Origin: Clostridia bacterium
GTDB lineage: Bacteria > Bacillota > Clostridia > Christensenellales > Maliibacteriaceae
Direction of reading: 5' to 3'
Assembly (NCBI GenBank): GCA_017431145.1
Contig: JAFRLQ010000042.1
Location: 1-34,177 of the forward strand
Length of the DNA: 34,177 nt
Shown piece after piece: positions 7,562 through 16,201 of the stretch; position 1 is the first letter of the stretch; every line of letters starts with the position of its first letter. The position numbers were made by a program, and so were the translations under genes. The notes beneath the pieces were generated by a model. The model was not told the origin of the DNA and did not search any database. It saw only the letters and a list, made by a program, of their open reading frames with translations.

Positions 7562-8812
7562 TCAAGCCTCCTTCGCGCTGATGGTGATCTCGTCGCCCGC
7601 CTTGTCCAGAAGGACTTTCGGAAGCGCGATCCTCTCCATCTCACCCGGCGCCATATGAGTGCGTTTGAATTTCGCCAGCAGCGTCTCGCCGCTTCTGACC
7701 TCGATCACGCTTTCTTCAAAGATCCTGCGGACCCTGAAGAAGATCTGTACCTGCTGCGCGTCTTTCGCGATCTTCTGCGGCACGGTGTAGCCCACGTTGT
7801 CCGCCGTCTTCACCAGGCGATAACCCTCGTTTGCTGCGCCGTTTTTGACAAATGCTGCGGCCGCGGCCCCTGCCCGCGCAGCCTCGTCGGACACGTAGTC
7901 CACCAGATCGTGTACGTGCAGCACGTTCCCGCACGCAAAGATGCCCGGCACCTGCGTCTGCAGAGATTCGTCCACCATGGGTCCGTTCGTGCGCGGATCG
8001 ATCGGGATCCCCGCCTGTCTGGACAGTTCGTTTTCCGGGATCAGTCCTACGGAAAGCAGCACCGTATCGCAGTCGAATTCGATCTCCGTACCGGGGATCG
8101 GTCTGCGGTTCTCGTCGACCTTGGAGACTGTCACGCCCTCGACCCGCCGTTTGCCGCGGATATCCGTAATGGTATGGGAAAGGTAAAGCGGAATGCCGAA
8201 GTCCTCCAGACACTGGACGATGTTACGCATCAGTCCGCCGCTGTACGGCATGACCTCCACGCACGCAAGCACTTTCGCGCCTTCCAGCGTCATGCGCCGC
8301 GCCATGATCAGCCCGATATCGCCCGAGCCGAGGATCACGACACGTTTTCCGACCATGTATCCTTCAATATTCACAAAACGCTGCGCCGCGCCTGCCGTCA
8401 GGATCCCTGCGGGACGCGTGCCCGGGATCGAGATCGCGCCTCTCGTGCGCTCGCGGCATCCCATGGCAAGGATCACCGCACCGGCCTTCAGTGTCAGATA
8501 TCCGTATTTGGGGCTGACCGCGCAGACGGTTCTGTCTTTCGTGATCTCCAGCACCATGGTATCTGTCATGACGTCGATCCCGGTGCCGTCAAGCTCACGG
8601 ATAAAGCGCTCCGCGTATTCCGGGCCGGTCAGCTCCTCTTTGAAATGATGCAGGCCGAATCCGTTGTGTATGCACTGATTCAGGATGCCGCCAAGGACCT
8701 GGTCGCGCTCCAGGATCAGAATGTCGTTCAATCCGTTTTCCTTTGCCGAGATCGCTGCGGCAAGGCCTGCCGGGCCGCCGCCGATCACGATCAGTTCATA
8801 ATATTCTTTCAT
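7562..8812 (-). CDS. FAD/NAD-binding oxidoreductase (GlpB/sarcosine-oxidase-alpha-like)
   Basis: This 416-residue flavoprotein has two dinucleotide-binding folds: FAD at the N-terminus (IVIGGGPAGLAAAISAKENG, residues 8-27) and a second Rossmann site (VVILGSGDIGLIMARR). The segments AMGCRERTRGAISIPGTRPA and GIFACGNVLHVHDLVD are typical of the pyridine-nucleotide-disulfide-like partner found next to GlpA-type dehydrogenases. There is no CxxC redox pair, so it is not a thioredoxin reductase. It likely passes electrons between the dehydrogenase subunit and NAD(P) or quinone. The ATG overlaps the upstream stop (ATGA), implying equimolar coupled translation. The substrate of the complex is not determined by this sequence. 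Confidence 0.88.
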   Translation of the reverse strand: MKEYYELIVIGGGPAGLAAAISAKENGLNDILILERDQVLGGILNQCIHNGFGLHHFKEELTGPEYAERFIRELDGTGIDVMTDTMVLEITKDRTVCAVSPKYGYLTLKAGAVILAMGCRERTRGAISIPGTRPAGILTAGAAQRFVNIEGYMVGKRVVILGSGDIGLIMARRMTLEGAKVLACVEVMPYSGGLMRNIVQCLEDFGIPLYLSHTITDIRGKRRVEGVTVSKVDENRRPIPGTEIEFDCDTVLLSVGLIPENELSRQAGIPIDPRTNGPMVDESLQTQVPGIFACGNVLHVHDLVDYVSDEAARAGAAAAAFVKNGAANEGYRLVKTADNVGYTVPQKIAKDAQQVQIFFRVRRIFEESVIEVRSGETLLAKFKRTHMAPGEMERIALPKVLLDKAGDEITISAKEA

Positions 8813-10245
8813 GCGCGCTCCCCTCCCTGTTTGGTCTCACCCGTGAGGATATAGCTGCCTGTGCCGTCCTGCACGATCTTTGACGGATCCGTATGCAGCT
8901 CTCTTGCAAGGATGTCCACGATACGGGGACCACAGAAGCCGCCCTGGCACCTTCCCATTCCGGTGATGCACCGCCTTTTGATCCCGTCTACCGAGACCGG
9001 CGGAATCGGGGAATGGATCGCATCCAGGATCTCCCCTTCCGTCACGGTGTTGCAGCGGCAGATGACTCTTCCGTATGCCGGGTTTTTCTCGATCAGCGCC
9101 TTCTGTTCTTCCGCGTCCAGTTCCGCAAAATGCACCACATGCCGTTCATTTATGAAGTCTTCCTTTTCAGGCGCGTCAAGTCCCGCTTTGCGCAGAAGCT
9201 CAACGGCATATTTCGCGATCGCGGGGGCTGCTGTAAGACCGGGGGATTTGATCCCCGCAAGATCCACGAATCCGTCCTCCTCAAGAAGGATGAAATCATC
9301 GACTCGGCTGTTCGCGCGCACACCCGCGAAATTGCGGATGCACTGGCGCAGATCCACACTGGGGATCGCACGCTTCGCACGCTCTCTGACCTTTGCCAGG
9401 ACCTCCGCCGTCGTCGCGGTATCCTCCCTGTCCGGGATCTCCTCAGCGCTCGGACCGACGATCAGGTTCCCGTGTACGGTCGGCGACACAAGCACGCCCT
9501 TTCCTTCCGGACCCGGACACTGGAACACGACGGTGTTGCATCTTGTGCCCTCGCTGCGGTCAAGCAGATCATACTCCCCGCGTACCGGAACGATCTCAAA
9601 CGCGGGAGGCAGAAGCATCTCATGCACCTTGTCCGCAAAGACGCCCGCCGCGTTGACCACATATTTCGCCTGCACGTCTCCCGCCGTCGTGGTGACGCAG
9701 TATCCGTCCTGCGTGCGGGCGATCGCGGTCACTTCCGCGTTACGCATGAGCTGCGCTCCGTTTCGTACAGCCGTTTCCGCCAGCGCGATGGTGTATTCCC
9801 ACGGATTGATGATGCCCGCAGTCGGCGCATACAGCGCGCAGCGCACATTCTCCGCGATGTTCGGCTCGATCTTTTTCGTTTCTTCCGGTCCGATGATGCG
9901 GATCCCGGGAACGCCGTTGCGGATGCCGCGCTCGTAAAGGTCCCTTACGACGCCCTCATCATAATCGTCAAACGCCGCAACCAGCGATCCGATCCTTTTG
10001 AACGGAACATCCAGCGCTTTGCAGAGATCCTCCGCCATGGCGTTTCCTTCCACGTTCAGTCTGGCCATCAGCGTTCCGCTCGGCGCGTCGTATCCTGCGT
10101 GGATGATCGCGCTGTTCGCACGCGATGTGCCCATCGCGACATCATTCTCCTTCTCCAGTATCATCACGCTGACCTGAAGCTTGGACAGTTCATATGCCGC
10201 GGCCGCTCCGGTCACACCGCAGCCTATGATTACAACATCATACAA
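8809..10245 (-). CDS. GlpA-like FAD-dependent oxidoreductase with BFD-like [2Fe-2S] domain
   Basis: This 478-residue protein starts at TTG 10245, with GAGGAGG 8 bases away; the longer frame to 10341 crosses the promoter. The N-terminal FAD site is DVVIIGCGVTGAAAAYEL (G8, G10, G13), followed by a DAO/glycerol-3-phosphate-dehydrogenase-type body (GTSRANSAIIHAGYD, YVVNAAGVFAD, NFAGVRANSRVDDF). The C-terminal 90 residues form a BFD-like domain with likely cluster ligands C396, C398, C433 and C438 (CRC...RCQGGFC). Close relatives are the anaerobic glycerol-3-phosphate dehydrogenase A subunits. No glycerol kinase or facilitator is present, so glycerol-3-phosphate is only one candidate substrate. 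First gene of the four-gene operon. Confidence 0.88.
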   Translation of the reverse strand: MYDVVIIGCGVTGAAAAYELSKLQVSVMILEKENDVAMGTSRANSAIIHAGYDAPSGTLMARLNVEGNAMAEDLCKALDVPFKRIGSLVAAFDDYDEGVVRDLYERGIRNGVPGIRIIGPEETKKIEPNIAENVRCALYAPTAGIINPWEYTIALAETAVRNGAQLMRNAEVTAIARTQDGYCVTTTAGDVQAKYVVNAAGVFADKVHEMLLPPAFEIVPVRGEYDLLDRSEGTRCNTVVFQCPGPEGKGVLVSPTVHGNLIVGPSAEEIPDREDTATTAEVLAKVRERAKRAIPSVDLRQCIRNFAGVRANSRVDDFILLEEDGFVDLAGIKSPGLTAAPAIAKYAVELLRKAGLDAPEKEDFINERHVVHFAELDAEEQKALIEKNPAYGRVICRCNTVTEGEILDAIHSPIPPVSVDGIKRRCITGMGRCQGGFCGPRIVDILARELHTDPSKIVQDGTGSYILTGETKQGGERA

Positions 10246-10325
10246 TTCCTTGCCCTCCTCAAAACGCACACACGCAAAGGCCGCGCCCTTTTCATGGCCG
10301 GTCCTCTGCCGTTTTCTTTGTATCA

Positions 10326-10354
10326 AATATACCACTTGCACCGTTTCTCCGCAA
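10326..10354 (-). promoter_or_regulatory. Promoter of the GlpA-like operon
   Basis: On the minus strand TTGCGG (10354-10349), 17-base spacer, TATATT (10331-10326). It lies about 80 bases upstream of the TTG start and is back-to-back with the plus-strand promoter at 10378-10406. Confidence 0.65.
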
Positions 10355-10377
10355 TTCCCCGCCGCGTGTTCCCCACA

Positions 10378-10406
10378 TTGCTTCCCGCCGGCCGAGACAG
10401 TATAAT
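10378..10406 (+). promoter_or_regulatory. Promoter of the amino acid kinase unit
   Basis: TTGCTT (10378-10383), 17-base spacer, TATAAT (10401-10406). Only 25 bases remain to the start codon, which include GGGAGGAG, so the leader is very short. Confidence 0.75.
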
Positions 10407-10430
10407 ATGTAGCGTAAGGGAGGAGTTCTT

Positions 10431-11264
10431 ATGGCTGCATTTGACTGTGATCTCGTCGGAAAGATCGGCTCCATGGCGCTGATCCGTCGGCGCGACAAGG
10501 ACATCGACTACAATATTTTCGCACGACTGGGTGCGGACCTGAAGCCCGGCATGATCTGGGTCAGTTCCGGTGCGACGGAGATCGGCCGTCTGGACTATCT
10601 CAAACGAAACGGTTCTCTCCTTCAGGAAGACGAAATGGCCAAAACCGACTACGCGGCACAGGGTCAGTCGATCCTCATGGAGTGGTACCGCCGATTCATC
10701 TCGCCGCAGTACTCGGTGCGTCAGGTCCTGGTAGAACACCAGCATTTCAACGACGCCATGAAACGCGAACACATCCGCACGCTGCTTCTGCGCGCGCAGC
10801 AGCAGAACGCGATCCCGATCATCAACTACAACGATCCCGTAAGCGATGACGAGAACCGCCATATGGAACTCATGCAGATGCGCTGGCAGCGCGGTGAGGA
10901 GGCGCACATCGTCGAGTGCATCGACAACGACGAGACCGCCGCCGTGATCGCGACCATGATGAAAGCGCGGATCCTTCTTATCATGACAAGCGTGGAGGGC
11001 ATCTATGAGGATCCGGAGGATCCTTCCACTCTCGTAAGGGAGATCGGAGGTAAAGACACGGATGAAGTCCTCGCGAATGTCCGCGAGATGCAGCGGCACT
11101 GCGTCGGCGCGAGCCGTCCCGGCGCAAACGGCGCGAAAGCGAAACTGGAATTCATCGCGGATACTGTCCAAAACGGCACGACTGTGATCATCGGGCACGC
11201 AAGGCATCACATCCGCGAACTCGTGGAAGGCACGGTCCCCCGGACCATTATCGCCGCAAGATAA
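10431..11264 (+). CDS. Glutamate 5-kinase-like amino acid kinase
   Basis: A 277-residue member of the amino acid kinase family, closest in pattern to ProB (glutamate 5-kinase, first step of proline synthesis) without the C-terminal PUA domain. Correspondences: GKIGS (phosphate loop), WVSSGATEIG for VSSGAIAAG, GQSILMEWY for GQ..LM..Y, PIINYNDPV for PIINENDTV, CIDNDETAAVIA for the GDNDxLSA region, SVEGIYEDP for DVDGLYDxDP, and NGAKAKLEF for GGMxTKL. The Asn and Asp that contact glutamate in ProB are kept, but the motif is NYND, not NEND. No proA neighbour is present, so the true substrate may differ. Co-transcribed with the DUF1292 gene 31 bp downstream. Confidence 0.75.
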   Translation: MAAFDCDLVGKIGSMALIRRRDKDIDYNIFARLGADLKPGMIWVSSGATEIGRLDYLKRNGSLLQEDEMAKTDYAAQGQSILMEWYRRFISPQYSVRQVLVEHQHFNDAMKREHIRTLLLRAQQQNAIPIINYNDPVSDDENRHMELMQMRWQRGEEAHIVECIDNDETAAVIATMMKARILLIMTSVEGIYEDPEDPSTLVREIGGKDTDEVLANVREMQRHCVGASRPGANGAKAKLEFIADTVQNGTTVIIGHARHHIRELVEGTVPRTIIAAR

Positions 11265-11295
11265 ACGGTATCCGAATGACAGGAGGCACAAGGAT

Positions 11296-11574
11296 ATGGA
11301 CAAAGAGCAGGAAAAGCTTCAGTTTGAAATGATCGGAAATTTCGGTGAGAAGATCCTCTGCGAAGTTCTTTTCACCTTCGAGAGCAAGGAGTGGGATGCG
11401 CATTATATCGTATACGCGCAGTCGGACCATCCGGAGCGCATCTCCGCGTCCCGGTACATTCCCTCTCAGGTAGCCAACGGCACGCTCTCCAGCCTTCTTC
11501 CCATCGAGACCGATGAGGAATGGGATTTCGTGGAGCGCGTGATCAACGAAGCATTCGGTCAGAACGGCAACTGA
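11296..11574 (+). CDS. DUF1292 domain protein
   Basis: A 92-residue acidic protein. The core pattern is that of DUF1292 (YrzB-like): CEVLFTFESKEWDAHYIVYAQ, then an acidic end with TDEEWDFVERVINEAF. AGGAGG lies 10-15 bases before the ATG. These small cytoplasmic proteins are widespread in Bacillota and their function is unknown. It is the second gene of the unit begun by the amino acid kinase and ends at a bidirectional terminator. Confidence 0.85.
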   Translation: MDKEQEKLQFEMIGNFGEKILCEVLFTFESKEWDAHYIVYAQSDHPERISASRYIPSQVANGTLSSLLPIETDEEWDFVERVINEAFGQNGN

Positions 11575-11585
11575 CGCAAGCGCAT

Positions 11586-11627
11586 GAAAAAAGAAGACGC
11601 ACGTTCTTTCGTGCGCCTTCTTTTTTC
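11586..11627. terminator. Bidirectional intrinsic terminator
   Basis: GAAAAAAGAAG-A-CGCACG (11586-11603) pairs with CGTGCG-C-CTTCTTTTTTC (11610-11627) with one A/C mismatch and a 6-base loop. Long A/T tracts on both sides allow termination in either direction, between the convergent DUF1292 gene and the SbcC-like gene. Confidence 0.92.
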
Positions 11628-11631
11628 CTCA

Positions 11632-14181
11632 TCAGAGCGCGCGGGAGGAATGGCAGACAAAGTAGAGGATCTGCCTGTCCTGCGCGAGTTTCTCCAGAAG
11701 CTGCAGCGCGTGGCGCAGATTCTGATCATCCAGATTGGTAAAGGGATCGTCCAGCACAAGGAACGGTCTTTCGTGTTCGAACAGCGCGTCGCAGAGCGCA
11801 AACCGCGTGCAGATATCAAAGATGTCTCTCTGGCCGCGCGAAAAATGCGCGTATTCGCGGCTCTCTACGTGGATCATCGCCGTCACGCTGAAATCCGAAT
11901 CGATACTGAGACTGTCACCCAGTTCGTCTGCGATCAGAGAGGCGTATTTCTTCAGCCCTGTCTGCATCAACTCCCTGTGTTTTGACCGCAGAACGGCGTA
12001 TGCACTTTTCAGAAAGCTCTCCGTTTTCCGCATCACGTCCAGGTTCGCTTTCATCTGCGCAAGCTTCTCTTCCCGGATCACCCTGTCAAACTGCAGAAGC
12101 TGCAGTCTGTCCGACTGATCGCGGATCTCGTCCGCCTCCTGCCGGTTTCGCTCCTGCTGTCCGATCAGGATCACAATGTCCTTCCGCAGCTCCGACTCCT
12201 TGCGCTGAAGTGCGGCAACATCGACCCCCGTCGGACGCGGCTGCGTCAGAAGCGTCTGGATCTGCTGCTGTTCCTCGTAATCTCTCAGTTCTTCCTCCGC
12301 CGTCTGCAGCTGGCGTCTGGCATCCGCAAGGCGCTGGACCCGGTTGCGCAGCTGGGACAGCACGTATTCCGGCGTTCCGTCCAGATCCGGTGCGAACTGC
12401 TGCCGGAAAGCGCGGAACTGCTCATCCAGTCTGTCCGCGCGTTCAGAAGATTCAGCCATACGCGTCCTCGTCGCGTCGCGTGCGGTCCGCAGCGCCCGGA
12501 ACTGCGCCACCGCGTTGGACACGCGAATGACCGCTTCTGCATAGCTGCCGCGCACAGGCTCCCTGACGTCGTCAAGCGCTGCCTGCATCTCGTCTCGCTC
12601 CGCGTGCGTCACGATCGTCTGCTCTTCCAGCGTCGCGATGTCTTCCGTGATCTTTTCATATGTTTCGCGCTTGTCGTTCAGGTCATCAAGACGTTTCTGG
12701 ATGCTGCCCTCCGTCCGCCCGTACAAAGCAAGGAAATCTTCAACCTGCTGTCTTTTCTCTTCTGCTTCCTGCTCCATCACCGCGTAATCCTGCACCTGCC
12801 GGTTCTCGCGGAAATGCAGCACGATGAAGACGGCGAGCATCTCCGCCAGTCCCGCGCCGACCAGCGCGATCCCCGGGATCTCATGACCGATAAAGAACAG
12901 AATGGCGCCTGCGCCGATCAGAAGGATCGCCAGCACCAGCCCCATCAGCTGCACGCTGCGTCTGCTCTGCTGATCACGCTGGATCCTGTCCGCAAGAATA
13001 TCCTTTCCGTCCAGGGATTCATAGTACAGATCTTCCATCGCATTGCATTCGCTCTTCGCCGGAACACCGTTTTCAAAGCCCTCGGCGGAAAAAGAGCGCA
13101 GATCCCGGAGCGTCACGCGGTTCCTTTCGATCCGTTCATTCTCCGAGTCGATCTTGGACGCTTTCTGCATCCAGTCCCGCAGCATTTCCGTATCCGGTTC
13201 CGTCCGGGCAAAACGCTCCGATAGAGCGGACAGCCGCGCCACATCCTCCAGCGGCATTGCGTTGCCTGCCTGCGCACGCATCTCACGCGTCTCCGCGAGA
13301 AGTCTTTCCGCAAACGCGAGATCCTCTTCCGACGGGATCCCTCTTTCGAAATGTCCTTCCGCTTCCTCCGCGATCTGCGCATACTGCTCCCGTCTGTTGC
13401 GCAGCATCTGCCAGTATTCGATACGTGCCATGCGTTCCTTCGCCGCCGCTTCAGCCGCAATCTGGCTGCGCGTCTGTTCCAGTTCCCTGTTGTCGTCCGC
13501 CAGCTCCGTTTCGATCCTTTTTCGGTCTTCGTACACTTTCGGCTGATCCCGCATGGCATCTTCGCATTTGTCGATCTCAAACCGGATCGCGTCAATCTCT
13601 TTCTGCAGATCCGGGATCAGTCCGTGTCCCTGCCTGTTTTCATACAGTTTCGTCTGCCCCTGAAGGATCTCGCTCGCTTTTTCGTACAGCCGCACATCCT
13701 CCACTTCGCCGCCGCCGATCTTCGCTGTGATATCCGAACTGTAGGAAAAGGAAAGGTCGCGCTGCGGCTGCCAGATGCTTCTCTCAAACACACCCGCATC
13801 AACGCCGAACAGTTCCTTTCCGATCTCCTCGGTAAAATCGTGGCTCAGAAGACCTGTGTCCAGATCGTACAGCGCAAACCGGTCCTCGCTTTTCTTCAAC
13901 CCGAAGAAACGCTCGATGCGGTAGCGTTTCTGATCCGTGGAAAAGGCAAGCCATCCGCCGTAGTTTCCGCCCTGCCACGGCTGATATTTCTTCCGTTCGT
14001 TTTCGTCCAGATTCCGCTTCATCGTCGCGGGAAGTCCGTAGAACATGCTCTTGATGAACGCCGCCAGCGTGCTTTTCCCCGTTCCGTTCTCTTTCAGGAT
14101 GAGGTTCAGACCGCTGCGGAACGAAACCCCGGTCTCATGGATCGTTCCGAAGTTCTCAACGTAACACTCGATCAGTCTCAC
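11632..14181 (-). CDS. SbcC/YhaN-like SMC-type ATPase
   Basis: 849 residues from GTG 14181, which overlaps the stop of the nuclease gene (GTGA). A ribosome site GGAGGGGAGGG lies just upstream; the ATG at 14220 would add residues with no homology. An ABC-type head is split over the termini: Walker A at residues 30-37 (KENGTGKS, with K where G is usual, which I believe is normal for this clostridial branch), then near the end FSRGQRDIFD (signature), FLVLDDPF (Walker B), NLDD (D-loop) and a switch His in VCHSS. Between them are long coiled coils rich in Glu/Arg/Gln. A hydrophobic hairpin at about residues 400-455 could touch the membrane, as in YhaN-type proteins. Works with the SbcD-like nuclease in DNA end processing. 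Confidence 0.88.
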   Translation of the reverse strand: MRLIECYVENFGTIHETGVSFRSGLNLILKENGTGKSTLAAFIKSMFYGLPATMKRNLDENERKKYQPWQGGNYGGWLAFSTDQKRYRIERFFGLKKSEDRFALYDLDTGLLSHDFTEEIGKELFGVDAGVFERSIWQPQRDLSFSYSSDITAKIGGGEVEDVRLYEKASEILQGQTKLYENRQGHGLIPDLQKEIDAIRFEIDKCEDAMRDQPKVYEDRKRIETELADDNRELEQTRSQIAAEAAAKERMARIEYWQMLRNRREQYAQIAEEAEGHFERGIPSEEDLAFAERLLAETREMRAQAGNAMPLEDVARLSALSERFARTEPDTEMLRDWMQKASKIDSENERIERNRVTLRDLRSFSAEGFENGVPAKSECNAMEDLYYESLDGKDILADRIQRDQQSRRSVQLMGLVLAILLIGAGAILFFIGHEIPGIALVGAGLAEMLAVFIVLHFRENRQVQDYAVMEQEAEEKRQQVEDFLALYGRTEGSIQKRLDDLNDKRETYEKITEDIATLEEQTIVTHAERDEMQAALDDVREPVRGSYAEAVIRVSNAVAQFRALRTARDATRTRMAESSERADRLDEQFRAFRQQFAPDLDGTPEYVLSQLRNRVQRLADARRQLQTAEEELRDYEEQQQIQTLLTQPRPTGVDVAALQRKESELRKDIVILIGQQERNRQEADEIRDQSDRLQLLQFDRVIREEKLAQMKANLDVMRKTESFLKSAYAVLRSKHRELMQTGLKKYASLIADELGDSLSIDSDFSVTAMIHVESREYAHFSRGQRDIFDICTRFALCDALFEHERPFLVLDDPFTNLDDQNLRHALQLLEKLAQDRQILYFVCHSSRAL

Positions 14182-15248
14182 AGGGCTCCCTCCCCTCCGG
14201 CAAGGATGTCCATTCCGCACATGATGATCTTCTGTTTTTCCGTCTCCGGCAGATCACTCTTCATGACCTCCCGGATAAATGTTCCTCTCAGGGAGAAATC
14301 CTGCGCGTAATCCGCCGGATCCATTCTCAGGTGGGTATCGTCATAGAGCCTCGCAGCGTAAAAACGCCCCTTCAGCATCTGTTCCAGATAGGTCAGGTTC
14401 ATGCCCGTGCCCAAATCGACCGCGCCGTCCAGATGCACCGCGACCATGTCGTCCTTCGGGATCCTTGCCACATTGTTCAGTACGGCGTGCTCGATCTGCG
14501 CCATGTTTTCGCACTGGGAAAGATCCGCGTGCACCTCATGCATCGTGCGCTTGGCAAACGGGATGAACTCGTATTCGATCTTCCCGCCGCGCGTTTCCAG
14601 CAGCACGAAGCCCTTCGTCCCGCATTCGTCGAAGCCGCGTCCCTCCAGGCATCCGCTGTAACAGTAGATCCCGCGGTCATCCAGCTGGTCCGTCTGATAG
14701 GTGTGCAGGTGCCCCAGCGCCAGATAATCGATGTACTGTCCGCGCAGCGCCCGCAGCGGGATCCTGTCCTTTTCCGCCTGCACAGACTGCACGATCTGTC
14801 CGTGCAGGACCGCAATATTCGTCCTGTCCCTGTCGAATTTCAGGCGGTACGGATAACTGTTGTCGTTCTCGGAGGGATCACACATGGCGACCGTCACATC
14901 GTCAAGCGAATAGTAGATCCAGTCTCCTCCCCGCGGAGCGACGACCACGTTCGCGGGAACGTCCGAAACAGGCGCCTCGTCATGATTTCCGCGCAGGTAA
15001 AAAAAGGTGATCCCCTCGGCCATTTCCATCAGCCTGAACGCGTGGTCCACCGTCCTCGGCGGAACATCCTTTGCGTCGAACAGATCACCCGCGATGATCA
15101 CAGCCTGCACCTTCTCTCTTTCTGCGAACCGGATCATCTCACTGAACGTCAGCATCAGCTCATTGCGCCGTTCCTTCGCGCGCGCCTGCGTAAGGCTCGC
15201 CTCCAGGACAGACCCCAGATGAACATCTGCGCAATGTAAGATCTTCAT
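14178..15248 (-). CDS. SbcD/YhaO-like metallophosphoesterase (DNA nuclease subunit)
   Basis: 356 residues with the full calcineurin-like phosphoesterase motif series: CADVHLGS (D8, H10), IIAGDLFD, YLRGNHDE, VLHGQI and ALGHLHTYQ. These residues bind two metal ions (Mn2+ in the family). The layout fits the SbcD/Mre11/YhaO exonuclease subunit that, with its SbcC-like ATPase, opens DNA hairpins and processes ends. The C-terminal ~110 residues are the capping and ATPase-interaction region. It is translationally coupled to the ATPase gene. Its promoter is in the divergent region at 15323-15350. Confidence 0.9.
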   Translation of the reverse strand: MKILHCADVHLGSVLEASLTQARAKERRNELMLTFSEMIRFAEREKVQAVIIAGDLFDAKDVPPRTVDHAFRLMEMAEGITFFYLRGNHDEAPVSDVPANVVVAPRGGDWIYYSLDDVTVAMCDPSENDNSYPYRLKFDRDRTNIAVLHGQIVQSVQAEKDRIPLRALRGQYIDYLALGHLHTYQTDQLDDRGIYCYSGCLEGRGFDECGTKGFVLLETRGGKIEYEFIPFAKRTMHEVHADLSQCENMAQIEHAVLNNVARIPKDDMVAVHLDGAVDLGTGMNLTYLEQMLKGRFYAARLYDDTHLRMDPADYAQDFSLRGTFIREVMKSDLPETEKQKIIMCGMDILAGGEGAL

Positions 15249-15322
15249 AGAAAATCTCGCCCCCGGATCAGGGCATACGACCTCCTTTTTTTCTATTCGT
15301 CTTCGTAAACCGTTGGTGTCAT

Positions 15323-15373
15323 TTTATACTACAAGCCAGTTGCCTTGCAACAAACAGGGCGTCACGTTATAAT
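15323..15373. promoter_or_regulatory. Divergent promoter pair sharing one -35 hexamer
   Basis: TTGCAA (15345-15350) is its own reverse complement. On the plus strand it is 17 bases from TATAAT (15368-15373), for walJ. On the minus strand it is 16 bases from TATAAA (15328-15323), for the sbcD-like gene. It also lies within the inverted repeat GTTGC-CTT-GCAAC (15339-15351). Polymerase should be able to use only one direction at a time. Confidence 0.7.
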
Positions 15374-15409
15374 TTTCACAGCAATATTTCCGATAAGAAG
15401 GGCCTTTTG

Positions 15410-16189
15410 ATGCGCATCCAGATCACTCCGCTTTTTTCCGGTTCGACCGGCAACTGCATACTGGTACAGGCAGGCGGAACGAATGTGCTCGTCGACGCCG
15501 GCATCACGGCAAAGGCACTCACGGGGGCTCTGGCACAGACAGGACTGCGCATGGATGACATCGCCGCCGTCCTGATCACACATGAGCACGCCGATCATAT
15601 CAAGGGGCTTCCCGTACTGGTCAAAAAATACAGCACGCCCGTCTACGCCACCGAAGGGACCTGGCGCATCATGCACGGCAAATTCCGGGAGATCCCGAAA
15701 TTCCGGCCTGTCTTCGTACCCGACGGCGCCTTTTATATCGGGGATCTGGCTGTGGACTCCTTCCCTCTGTCGCACGACGCAGCGCAGCCTGTCGGATACG
15801 CATTCTTCCATATGGGAGAAAAAGCAAGCATCGCAACGGATACAGGCTATGTTTCCAAGGGAATGATCCGCGCTCTGGAAGGCTCGGCCACCATCCTCCT
15901 GGAGTCCAATCACGATCCCGTTATGCTGCAGACAGGGCCCTACCCCGGTATTCTGAAGCGCCGCGTCGCCTCCAGGAAAGGGCATCTTTCCAATGAGGAC
16001 TGCGCCCGCGTCGTCGCGCATCTTGCGCAATGCGGCACGAAGCAGGTGATCCTCGGGCATCTTTCCATGAAAAACAACACGCCTGAACTGGCTTATGAAT
16101 CCACTTTCCGGGCACTGCAGGAGATCAATATCGATCCGGAGAACGGGCTTTCTCTCTCCGTTGCGCCGCCCGCGCTGTTCACTGACTGA
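15410..16189 (+). CDS. walJ: MBL-fold metallo-hydrolase WalJ (YycJ)
   Basis: 259 residues with the metallo-beta-lactamase signature H58-x-H60-x-D62-H63 in LITHEHADHIKGLP, a metal-ligand His in FPLSHDAAQPVGY, ATDTGYVS, and the C-terminal VILGHLSMKNNTPELA. The N-terminus MRIQITPLFSGSTGNCILV is typical of YycJ/WalJ, an exonuclease-like protein usually found in or near the walRK locus and linked to DNA replication and cell-division coordination. ATG 15410 has AAGAAGGG upstream and is preferred to the adjacent TTG. WalJ followed by RlmH two genes later is the order known from Bacillus and Staphylococcus, although walRK itself is not in this window. Confidence 0.92.
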   Translation: MRIQITPLFSGSTGNCILVQAGGTNVLVDAGITAKALTGALAQTGLRMDDIAAVLITHEHADHIKGLPVLVKKYSTPVYATEGTWRIMHGKFREIPKFRPVFVPDGAFYIGDLAVDSFPLSHDAAQPVGYAFFHMGEKASIATDTGYVSKGMIRALEGSATILLESNHDPVMLQTGPYPGILKRRVASRKGHLSNEDCARVVAHLAQCGTKQVILGHLSMKNNTPELAYESTFRALQEINIDPENGLSLSVAPPALFTD

Positions 16190-16201
16190 AAGGAGCATCT
16201 C

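Noticed and set aside
8893-10482. A 529-codon plus-strand frame across the GlpA-like gene
   Set aside because: Antisense shadow rich in Arg/His with no family features; the minus-strand FAD and 2Fe-2S motifs are clear.
14073-14094. Walker A of the SbcC-like ATPase starting with Lys instead of Gly (KENGTGKS)
   Set aside because: I considered a defective ATPase, but I recall similar xENGxGKST loops in this clostridial family, and all other ATPase motifs are intact.
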